Made by a program: the position numbers and the translations under genes
The notes under the pieces: model-generated
Told to the model about the DNA's origin: nothing
Database searches by the model: none
Seen by the model: only the letters and a program-made list of their open reading frames with translations
In this document: positions 35,830 to 42,388 of the stretch, in pieces
Layout: every line of letters begins with the position of its first letter
Position numbering within the stretch: the stretch's first letter is position 1
DNA from: an uncultured Chitinophagaceae bacterium
GTDB taxonomy: Bacteria > Bacteroidota > Bacteroidia > Chitinophagales > Chitinophagaceae
Reading direction: 5' to 3'
DNA length: 49,130 nucleotides
NCBI GenBank assembly: GCA_903895845.1
Contig: CAITVK010000111.1
Coordinates: forward strand, 1-49,130

Positions 35830-37758
35830 TTATTCCTTAGTCTCTTTTTCTGATTTGTCTTCTATTTCTTTCTTTTTAGGGTCCATCATCTCCATCAATT
35901 TCAACCCCAACAGTCCATCTATTGCCGAACCGCTTCCATTGCCACCGCCAATCAGGATGTCGGGTATCAGTTTGATATTTCCTTTAGATAGTTCTTCGGT
36001 TATTTTATATCTGGTAAAGTTTTCTCCACCCAATGCTTTTACTGCCAGTTGATAGGCTTCTGCGGTAGATTTACCTATTGCCAGGATCTTTCCTGCTTCG
36101 GCACTACCTGTCAAGGATATTTGTTCTGCTTGTGCTGATGCCCTTAGTTTAATTGATTCAGACTCTGCAACTGCCCTTGCTTTGGTAGCCTCTGCTTCCG
36201 CAAAAGCACGCATCTTGGTCGCTTCTGCCTCAGCACCTACCGCTAGTTTAACGCCTGCTGCATCCCCTTCCGATTTTTTCACCGTAGCACTCGCTGTTCT
36301 TTCTGCTATCTCTACACTTTGTTGCGCCTTCACAATGTCTTTTTGCATATCGGCAATGGCTGTTTCTTTTTCCATGCCTTGCCTTGTTTCTTGTGCACTC
36401 TTCTGCGTCTCGTAAGTAACCTTTTGCTCTTCGGCAATCTTTCTGTCCGTCAATGTTTTCATCAAAGATTCTGGCGGAACAATGTCTCCAATCAATGTAT
36501 CAACAGCAGTAACATTGTATTCGTCCAACACCTTCTTTATTTCTTCTTTTGCGGACTCTTGTCTCTCTTTTCTGGTACTTAAGAAGGCAATTACATCACT
36601 GTCCTGAGCCGAGTTACGGAAGTAGTTACCTATCGTTGGCTCCAGTACTTGCGATACCAGGTTTACCATATTCCCAAAGCGGGCAATCACCTTTGGCGCC
36701 TCTGTATTGGGAACGTGTATAATCTGCGACACATCCAGATTGAATGGGAAACCATCTTTTGAACGTACTGTGATGGTAGACAAATTCTTATCTAGGTTGT
36801 GTGCTTCACTTCTACCGCTTGCCCAGTTCAAAACAAGATTCGTTGTTGGTACCAATTCTACTTTGGTTGTATAGATATTGATGGGGTATTTACCGGGTCC
36901 CAATGGCTCAGACCAAACCCCCTTAAACCCTTTGCGCACAATGTTTCCATGTTTGAAGTCTGCACCACTGGTATCTTCTCCTTCCTGTCCGATGTAAGAA
37001 ATCACTACACCAACATAGCCAATCGGAATATCAGTCATAGGGGTTTCTTCTACCACCACAGCCCATGGATTCAGGTTGTAGGAACCTGCTAATATTACCT
37101 GTGGTTGTAAACCTCTGTTACCTCCTTTCTTGATGAAAGCATTAAAGTCCTGAAAATTATTATGTCCTTCTATCAGGGCGCCGGCTATCTGTCCTTCCGA
37201 TATTGGCATACCATCCAAAGTGGTAATAATGCCCACTTTACTCTCTTGAATCCGCACCATATCGGTTACAGAAACCTGAAATAATTGTGTATTGATACGA
37301 TAAGAACCTGTGGTAATAAAGGCTGCTTGTCTACCCTTCTGACCGCCATTGTTCAAGAAAGCCTCTGCATCCTGAAAGTTATCACAATCAACCTGGTGTG
37401 CCAAGATGTTTCCTGTAGGAATTTCTGCACCATCCCTTGCCATTATGAGACCGATTTGTCCTTCGGGGATGATGGTAAACCGCTCCATCGTTACACCATA
37501 TTGCCAGAACCATTTGCCAAAATACATTCCCGGTGCCAATGCTTTTGCCTGAAAGCCAGCTTCTCCTTTGGTGGCAATAATTCGTCCATCGGGCAATGAC
37601 TTATAGGCGCCAAAGAGGACAAACTTTTTTGTAACCAATCCAATTTTATCTTCCGGAACGATTACCATCCCAAATAGGAATCGAAGAATCAGCTTATAAC
37701 AAACAATCGCAATTACGATTAAAAATACCCACCAGAAACTTAAGATAGGGTTGTTCAT
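35830..37758 (-). CDS. Flotillin-like SPFH membrane protein
   Basis: 642 aa. An N-terminal membrane helix (FWWVFLIVIAIVCYKLILRFLFG) is followed by a long SPFH/band-7-type region (VPEDKIGLVTKKFVLFG; repeated IGLIMARDGAEIPTGNILAHQVD-like units) and a coiled-coil Ala/Glu-rich region (about residues 450-590; AEAEATKMRAFAEAEATKARAVAESESIKLRASAQAEQ). The C-terminus has GGGNGSGSAIDGLLG and ends in a lysine/glutamate tail. Flotillins (YqiK/FloT class) organise membrane microdomains. It has its own -7 box. Confidence 0.9.
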   Translation of the reverse strand: MNNPILSFWWVFLIVIAIVCYKLILRFLFGMVIVPEDKIGLVTKKFVLFGAYKSLPDGRIIATKGEAGFQAKALAPGMYFGKWFWQYGVTMERFTIIPEGQIGLIMARDGAEIPTGNILAHQVDCDNFQDAEAFLNNGGQKGRQAAFITTGSYRINTQLFQVSVTDMVRIQESKVGIITTLDGMPISEGQIAGALIEGHNNFQDFNAFIKKGGNRGLQPQVILAGSYNLNPWAVVVEETPMTDIPIGYVGVVISYIGQEGEDTSGADFKHGNIVRKGFKGVWSEPLGPGKYPINIYTTKVELVPTTNLVLNWASGRSEAHNLDKNLSTITVRSKDGFPFNLDVSQIIHVPNTEAPKVIARFGNMVNLVSQVLEPTIGNYFRNSAQDSDVIAFLSTRKERQESAKEEIKKVLDEYNVTAVDTLIGDIVPPESLMKTLTDRKIAEEQKVTYETQKSAQETRQGMEKETAIADMQKDIVKAQQSVEIAERTASATVKKSEGDAAGVKLAVGAEAEATKMRAFAEAEATKARAVAESESIKLRASAQAEQISLTGSAEAGKILAIGKSTAEAYQLAVKALGGENFTRYKITEELSKGNIKLIPDILIGGGNGSGSAIDGLLGLKLMEMMDPKKKEIEDKSEKETKE

Positions 37759-37781
37759 TTTTGTTTTTAATTGGTGAATTA

Positions 37782-37789
37782 CAAATGTA
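37782..37789 (-). promoter_or_regulatory. -7 promoter box for the SPFH gene
   Basis: The minus strand reads TACATTTG (37789-37782), an exact TAnnTTTG, 23 bp before the ATG at 37758. Confidence 0.5.
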
Positions 37790-37848
37790 GGCGGTAACTA
37801 GATATTAGTTATGAATTATGGGTTATGAGTAATGAAAAAAAGAAAAAA

Positions 37849-38004
37849 TTTCGCCACAAAGACATTAAGCCTCTAAGCAGCACCAAGAAAAAAGGGAATA
37901 TTATTTGCCACGGAAGCACTGAAAAAGAAAAGAGGAAACGAAGTATTAATACTATGTTTCCTCTTTTTTCTTTGTGCTACTTTGCGCCTAAGTGCCTTTG
38001 TGGC
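37849..38004. repeat. Large compound inverted repeat (CACAAAG type)
   Basis: Outer arms GCCACAAAG (37853-37861) and CTTTGTGGC (37996-38004) pair, with loosely matching flanks (CATTAAGCC against GCGCCTAAGTG). An inner perfect 12-bp hairpin uses AAAAGAGGAAAC (37928-37939) and GTTTCCTCTTTT (37956-37967). It lies between the hypothetical gene stop (38011) and the SPFH promoter. The CACAAAGG-type words resemble the element at 42287-42384. Confidence 0.8.
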
Positions 38005-38010
38005 AAAACC

Positions 38011-38643
38011 TTAGTCACCCGCCATTTTATTAACTGTTGCACTCCAAATAAGTGCATCTGCATCCAAGCCTTTGTAGGCAGAAGCAAAAGGATACGATAC
38101 GCCTGGCGTAAACCCAGGCAACACCAAACTATTGCCATTACTATGCCGCTGAAACCATTTGTTTTTATCGGCAGGCGTAGGCCCCAAAGCAGGATCCCAA
38201 TAGGCGAATACCGTTCCGTGAGTAGAAAAAGTGGTCGGTTTCTTTACGCTTAATAAAAATGTTCCTGCAATAGAAGTGGTGGCTACATGAAAATCAGTTA
38301 CCTCCCCCATCACCTGATGAGTAGCTTCTTTTTCCATTTCAAAACCACTACTCAACGCTTTCACCCTGTCGCCAGCGGCTTGCACGTTTATTTGAACACC
38401 CAACACCCTTACCGAATTTACCAACAACAATTTTTTTTGATCCTTTAATTCTGTTGCCGCCTCATTGCCATGCACTGTAGCCGCCAAAGCAAGGTCGTAA
38501 GCACCTTTGTTTGTAACCACAGCAGCAAGTTGTGCCACTACTGTAAAATTACTATTGCCTGTGCAACCCGTTATGATGGCTGCCACTGCTGGTGACAATT
38601 CCTCATCTTTTTTATGTGTTAAATCTGTTATTACCTGATTCAT
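38011..38643 (-). CDS. Hypothetical protein
   Basis: 210 aa with no signal peptide. The N-terminal half is Ala-rich (SPAVAAIITGCTGNSNFTVVAQLAAVVTNKGAYDLALAATVHG), the middle has ATELKDQKKLLLVNSVRVLGVQINVQAAGDRVKAL, and the C-terminal half (TFLLSVKKPTTFSTHGTVFAYWDPALGP...NGNSLVLPGFTPGVSYPFASAYKG) reads like a fibronectin-type or phage-like structural sequence. I do not recognise the family. The gene ends 7 bp from the inverted repeat at 37849-38004 and starts just downstream of the 21-bp array at 38690-38888. Confidence 0.65.
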   Translation of the reverse strand: MNQVITDLTHKKDEELSPAVAAIITGCTGNSNFTVVAQLAAVVTNKGAYDLALAATVHGNEAATELKDQKKLLLVNSVRVLGVQINVQAAGDRVKALSSGFEMEKEATHQVMGEVTDFHVATTSIAGTFLLSVKKPTTFSTHGTVFAYWDPALGPTPADKNKWFQRHSNGNSLVLPGFTPGVSYPFASAYKGLDADALIWSATVNKMAGD

Positions 38644-38689
38644 TCTTGTTAATTTTTAAAATTTGATTATTAAATCGGTCGTAAGACCA

Positions 38690-38888
38690 TTCATTTTTGT
38701 GATTTAAATGAACATTTATGCCGCATAAATGCTCATTTAAACGGTTTGAATGTTCATTTATGTGACATAAATGCTCATTTATGCGGCTTGAATGTTCATT
38801 TATATGGCTCGAATGCTTATGTATGCGACATAGATGTTCATTTATGCGACGCAAACGTTCATTTATACGGTATAAATGTTCATTTATT
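38690..38888. repeat. 21-bp palindromic tandem array, nine to ten copies
   Basis: Units start at 38690, 38711, 38732, 38753, 38774, 38795, 38816, 38837 and 38858, with a decayed one at 38879. Several units are perfect dyads around a 3-base centre: CATTTATGccgCATAAATG (38713-38731), CATTTATGtgaCATAAATG, and CATTTATAcggTATAAATG where both arms changed together. Short readings of 64 to 80 codons through it on both strands arise because the period is a multiple of three. Confidence 0.93.
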
Positions 38889-39292
38889 TTCTGGAAGGCA
38901 TACCAAATACGCCTCCCTATCTCGTTGGTGGGATGTATAAAATGAGGTGATTGAAATGAAAGATGCCTGTAGCGAAGGCTTTTGAAGTGATTTTTTCGGG
39001 GAAGATTTCGCTTTGAGCGAAGCCTTTCTTAGCGGCAAACTGGTGACTAGCAATTGTAAGCATTTTGAAGGTTTGTACTGTGAAACAAATGAAACTTGTT
39101 CTTTTCGAAGGAAGGTTCCGCTTCGAGCTAAGCCTTTTTTAACCGCCTGTACCCCTTAACCGTGTGCAAGATATGTGTTTGTGGAGGAATGGGAGGAAAA
39201 GAATTGACAACTTCTGAAAAGTTGGCAAATCACGTACGTACAAAACAACCTCATTAAATAGATGTTGGTGAAGAAAACCCAATATCGGCGGC
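38889..39292. other. Intergenic region with degenerate copies of the repeat hairpin
   Basis: About 400 bases without a convincing gene. It contains a hairpin TTCGCTttgAGCGAA (39007-39021) followed by AGCC, and a decayed copy near 39119 (CCGCTTCGAGCTAAGCC). Both resemble the CTTCGCTTCGAGCGAA hairpin inside the two direct repeats at 39293 and 40281, so this stretch looks like older, eroded copies. Confidence 0.6.
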
Positions 39293-39558
39293 GTTCCCCT
39301 TCCACGTCTTTTCGAGGTACGAGAAATCTGATTGAAAAGGAAGGCTTCGCTTCGAACGAAACCTTCCTTACCCCAAAACGCCCGACCCGAAAGGCAATGT
39401 TATTAAGTTAAGGAACGGCTGTCAGGTTGAGCTTGTCGAAACCGGGTAAAATTAAGGCTCTCCCAATCTTATCCCGCCTTCGACAGGCTCAGGCTGACAC
39501 CATGATTTTCGGTCATAATCCTTAACTTAATGACATTGCCCGAAGGGGCACGCCCAAA
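39293..39558. repeat. 265-bp structured direct repeat, copy 1
   Basis: About 95% identical by eye to copy 2 (40281-40545), in the same orientation, with about a dozen substitutions and one indel. No ORF. It contains a CTTCGCTTCGAACGAA hairpin and a long palindrome: an arm with TAAGTTAAGG and CAGGTTGAGCTTGTCGAA, and a partner with TTCGACAGGCTCAGG and CCTTAACTTA. It lies immediately downstream of the GldM-like gene. Confidence 0.9.
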
Positions 39559-39579
39559 GACCTTCCAATAAATACAAGA

Positions 39580-40239
39580 TTACTCTTTAATAATGTACTC
39601 TACTGGATTAAGAAGCTCTGTAGTACCAGATGGACCTACAGATTTAATACTCGTGAAAATTATTTTATCGTTAGTATGTAAATTAGCTAATGCAACTTTT
39701 GTCGTTTCGGTAAAAGCAGCACCTTTTGTATTTTCTATAAAGATTATTGAATCGTTTCTCGATATGATAGTAGTGTATTCGATTACATTGAATCTAACAC
39801 CCTCTAGACAAGCTATATTAATCGCACTAAAAAAATCTGTCCTAATGCCTTGTTGTGCAATTAGCTCATTTTTAGAAACAGTATCACTATTATTAAACCT
39901 CCCGACTAAAGCAATTGCCTTAGGGATTTTTATTACTCTAAAATACTGTTTCCCAACTTTAATTTTTTTATGTCCAATGTTTCTATATATGGATATTATC
40001 GCACCTCCTATGCTATCAGCCACATACTCAAATTGACAATTATCTATTTTAGTTATCTTGCCTTGATTGGCTTTTAATTCAATTTGGCTACAAGGTACAT
40101 CAGCAATAAAAGCAGCTAACTGAGTAGGAAGTCCAAGATATACAGCGTAGGGATGTGCGCCTTGGGAAATAACCAAACTTTGCGCATCAACTAAGTAGAA
40201 ACTCAGTAAAAGAAAAAATAGGACGAATAGCCTTTTCAT
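39580..40239 (-). CDS. Stand-alone GldM C-terminal-domain-like secreted protein
   Basis: 219 aa with a signal peptide (MKRLFVLFFLLLSFYLVDAQ). The body resembles the periplasmic C-terminal half of GldM, the T9SS motor protein: AHPYAVYLGLPTQLAAFIADVPCSQIELKANQGKI..., YFRVIKIPKAIALVGRFNNSDTVSKNELIAQQGIRTDF, and the last strand block IIFTSIKSVGPSGTTELLNPVEYII. GldM normally has an N-terminal membrane helix and about 510 aa; here only the D3/D4-like part exists, with a signal peptide. It may be a decoy, partner or effector related to T9SS. The gene is flanked on both sides by the 265-bp repeats. Confidence 0.78.
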   Translation of the reverse strand: MKRLFVLFFLLLSFYLVDAQSLVISQGAHPYAVYLGLPTQLAAFIADVPCSQIELKANQGKITKIDNCQFEYVADSIGGAIISIYRNIGHKKIKVGKQYFRVIKIPKAIALVGRFNNSDTVSKNELIAQQGIRTDFFSAINIACLEGVRFNVIEYTTIISRNDSIIFIENTKGAAFTETTKVALANLHTNDKIIFTSIKSVGPSGTTELLNPVEYIIKE

Positions 40240-40256
40240 ATAAAAAGTTTAGAAAA

Positions 40257-40264
40257 CAAATATA
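40257..40264 (-). promoter_or_regulatory. -7 promoter box for the GldM-like gene
   Basis: The minus strand reads TATATTTG, an exact TAnnTTTG, 17 bp before the ATG at 40239. Repeat copy 2 begins 16 bp further upstream, so the -33 region would fall in or beside the repeat. Confidence 0.5.
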
Positions 40265-40280
40265 GCCTTTCTGTTCGCAC

Positions 40281-40545
40281 GTTCCCCCTCCACGTCCTTT
40301 CGAGGTACGAGAAATCTGATTGAAAAGGAAGGCTTCGCTTCGAGCGAAACCTTCCTTACCCGAAACGCCCGACCCGAAGGGCAATGTCATTAAGTTAAGG
40401 AACGACTGTCAGGTTGAGCTTGTCGAAACCGGGTAAAATTAAGGCTCTCCCAATCTTATCCCGCCTTCGACAAGCTCAGTCTGACACCCTGATTTTCGGT
40501 CATAATCTTTAACTTAATGACATTGCCCGAAGGGGCACGCCCAAA
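40281..40545. repeat. 265-bp structured direct repeat, copy 2
   Basis: Partner of the copy at 39293. Here the outer arms are perfect for 20 bp: GGGCAATGTCATTAAGTTAA pairs with the reverse complement near the right end. The inner arms CAGGTTGAGCTTGTCGAA and TTCGACAAGCTCAGTCTG also largely pair. No coding sequence. Confidence 0.9.
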
Positions 40546-40587
40546 AAAAGTCTTTCATCAACTTGGCACATTCAGGCTTTAGCAGTT

Positions 40588-41403
40588 TTAAGCAGCTACC
40601 ACTCTTATTCTTTGGATTTTGGATTTATCAATTTTGAAGCCTTCCAATTCCCCACTCTCATTTACAGATAGTTGAGAAAACTCTTTGTTTTTATATAAAT
40701 CCTGTTTCCAACCCAATTTTTGAAGTTCCACTGTTCTTTTTGAAGTACTATAAGTTTGCAGTAACGTGAAAAAAGTATCAATTTTATTTTTTAGAATTTT
40801 ACTTGCTTCTTCGTCATTTTCAGCATTCCCAATAATTTTCAAGGAAGGAACGTAGAATATTACCTGACCTGCATCTTTGTCTTCATACCTAAAAGCAGAA
40901 ATATTGGCAGCAACCTGATTCTTAGTTATTCTTAAAGTTTCTATTAATTCTTTTTCAGTTGATACCCGTTGCAATTTAAACTCTAATAAGGGTTGTTTGC
41001 CGGTATCTTCTTTGATAGAATCAAGTGATAAATTATAAGGTCTATTAAAAGCTTCCTGATTTACTTTGAATTTTTCTGAAAGTTTGCGGATAACTTTTTT
41101 TGACAACCCTTTTTTGTATGCTAATATCTCAGAAACAAGTCCTTTGCTAATGCCTAAAATATTAGCTAAGTCAATGGCTTTCATGCTATGATCTTTCATG
41201 AAAGATTGTAACAATTGTATAGGATCTAACTCTGTAACAGAACTATTTTTTTTATCCCAGTCCTCTATCAAAAGTGTAAGTAAGTCTATTTCATCTTCCA
41301 TCTCTTTATTATTAGATTCAGAAAAAATAAGCTGTTCTAATTTGTTGCAATAATCAAAATATTTTTCCCTGCTGTCTATGACTGTATATTTCAAACCTTC
41401 CAT
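40588..41403 (-). CDS. HigA-type antitoxin with a HicB-like C-terminal domain
   Basis: 271 aa, longer than a typical HigA (about 90-140 aa). The N-terminal part is acidic and helical (YFDYCNKLEQLIFSE...DEIDLLTLLIEDWDKKN), then an XRE helix-turn-helix at about residues 68-115 (MKAIDLANILGISKGLVSEILAYKKGLSKKVIRKLSEKF). The last about 130 residues include VIFYVPSLKIIGNAENDEEASKILKNKIDTFFTLL, which looks like the YVPxLPGC-type HicB fold (partial RNase H), though without the usual conserved core. It follows the toxin gene by 11 bp and probably neutralises the toxin and represses the pair. Confidence 0.75.
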   Translation of the reverse strand: MEGLKYTVIDSREKYFDYCNKLEQLIFSESNNKEMEDEIDLLTLLIEDWDKKNSSVTELDPIQLLQSFMKDHSMKAIDLANILGISKGLVSEILAYKKGLSKKVIRKLSEKFKVNQEAFNRPYNLSLDSIKEDTGKQPLLEFKLQRVSTEKELIETLRITKNQVAANISAFRYEDKDAGQVIFYVPSLKIIGNAENDEEASKILKNKIDTFFTLLQTYSTSKRTVELQKLGWKQDLYKNKEFSQLSVNESGELEGFKIDKSKIQRIRVVAA

Positions 41404-41414
41404 AATAATGCTAA

Positions 41415-41747
41415 TTAAAAAATACTAACTGAATATTGATTACCTTCTTTGCAAAGTTTTGTGTATTCGGCATGTGTCCCAATCCACATAATAAAAAGAT
41501 GCACTTGTTTTTTTGAGAACGCATATTTGCATATAGTCCTAAAATTGTTGCCTCCAATATCAAAAACAACCCTACTACAATTATTCCCAAGTATATCAGC
41601 AGTGTTGAATGTCTGCTTTATATCACTAGGGACTTTCCAATCGGCAAACTTTAGTTTAGTGATAAAATCGTCAAAAGGGATTTTACTACTCGAATGCTTA
41701 GCAGTAAAACCATTAATTGTTGCTTCTTTTATCAGGTGTATTTTCAT
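41415..41747 (-). CDS. higB: HigB-type mRNA-interferase toxin
   Basis: 110 aa; HigB/RelE-like. Features: KFADWKVPSDIKQTFNTADIL, NCSRVVFDIGGNNFRTICKYAFSKKQVHLFIMWIGTHAEYTKLCKE. The V-F-D-I-G-G-N-x-F-R and F-I-M-W-I-G-T-H-A-E-Y elements match the HigB toxin family (PF09907 pattern as I recall it), which cleaves mRNA on the ribosome. Toxin gene first and antitoxin second is the usual higBA order. The pair lies beside the repeat-flanked gene. Confidence 0.88.
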   Translation of the reverse strand: MKIHLIKEATINGFTAKHSSSKIPFDDFITKLKFADWKVPSDIKQTFNTADILGNNCSRVVFDIGGNNFRTICKYAFSKKQVHLFIMWIGTHAEYTKLCKEGNQYSVSIF

Positions 41748-41806
41748 AGCAAATATATATGCAAACCCATTAAAGTTCTCTAAAAGAGAACTTTTTTAAT
41801 AATTAT

Positions 41807-42262
41807 TTATCTCCTTGCTTTAAAGAAGTCTTTCATCAGCTTGGCACATTCGCCTGCTAACACGCCTGTTATTATCTCTGTTTTTAGTGGAAAGGGATTG
41901 TGACTGGTAAAATGATTGTAGCCATTCTTTTCGTCGCTGGCACCGTAAACAATCTTGCCTACTTTGCCCCAATATAAAGCGCCACAGCACATCAGGCAAG
42001 GCTCCACCGTTACATATAAGGTAGCATCGGGCAAGTATTTACTCCCCATTACCTGATAGGCGGTGGTGAGGGCGAGTACTTCGGCATGGGCAGTGCTATC
42101 ATTCAGTAACTCCACCTGATTGTATCCACGGGCAATGATTTTATTATTCATCACTATCACAGCCCCTACCGGAACTTCATCTTTAGCAAAAGCTTCTTCT
42201 GCTTCCCGCAACGCCTGACGCATAAAATGTTCGTGTGAAAAAGGTGTGTCATTGTATAGCAT
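41807..42262 (-). CDS. tadA: tRNA-specific adenosine deaminase
   Basis: 151 aa from the ATG at 42262 (MLYNDTPFSHEHFMRQALREAEEAF); a longer reading to 42328 adds an improbable hydrophobic leader and overlaps the inverted repeat. The zinc site is HAEVLAL and PCLMCCGAL (PCxxC), preceded by VPVGAVIVMNNKIIARGYNQ. TadA converts A34 to inosine in tRNA-Arg(ACG); cytidine/guanine deaminase relatives have similar motifs but the DATLYVTVEPCLMCCGAL order fits TadA. Confidence 0.92.
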   Translation of the reverse strand: MLYNDTPFSHEHFMRQALREAEEAFAKDEVPVGAVIVMNNKIIARGYNQVELLNDSTAHAEVLALTTAYQVMGSKYLPDATLYVTVEPCLMCCGALYWGKVGKIVYGASDEKNGYNHFTSHNPFPLKTEIITGVLAGECAKLMKDFFKARR

Positions 42263-42286
42263 CCGCCAAAAATAAAGAAGATATAG

Positions 42287-42384
42287 TTTAACCACAAAGA
42301 ACGCTAGGTAAGAAAACACAAAGGACACAAAGTTTTTTACTCCTTGTGTCCTTTGTGAAATTCTTTGTGCTCTTTGTGGTTAAA
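42287..42384. repeat. Nested inverted repeat (CACAAAG type) between nrdJ and tadA
   Basis: Outer arms 42287-42300 (TTTAACCACAAAGA) and 42371-42384 are exact complements; inner arms CACAAAGGACACAA (42317-42330) and TTGTGTCCTTTGTG (42344-42357) are also exact. The element begins 5 bp after the nrdJ stop and ends 25 bp before the tadA start. Confidence 0.88.
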
Positions 42385-42388
42385 AACA

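Noticed and set aside
38612-38940. Short ORFs on both strands with NEHLCHI- or NVHLCDI-like seven-residue repeats
   Set aside because: They are readings of the 21-bp palindromic array; symmetry makes both strands look coding.
41750-41757. -7 box (TATATTTG, minus strand) for higB
   Set aside because: It ends 2 bp before the start codon, so transcription would begin inside the gene.
42263-42328. Longer tadA reading
   Set aside because: It adds an unconserved hydrophobic leader that overlaps the inverted repeat; the inner ATG gives the normal TadA start.
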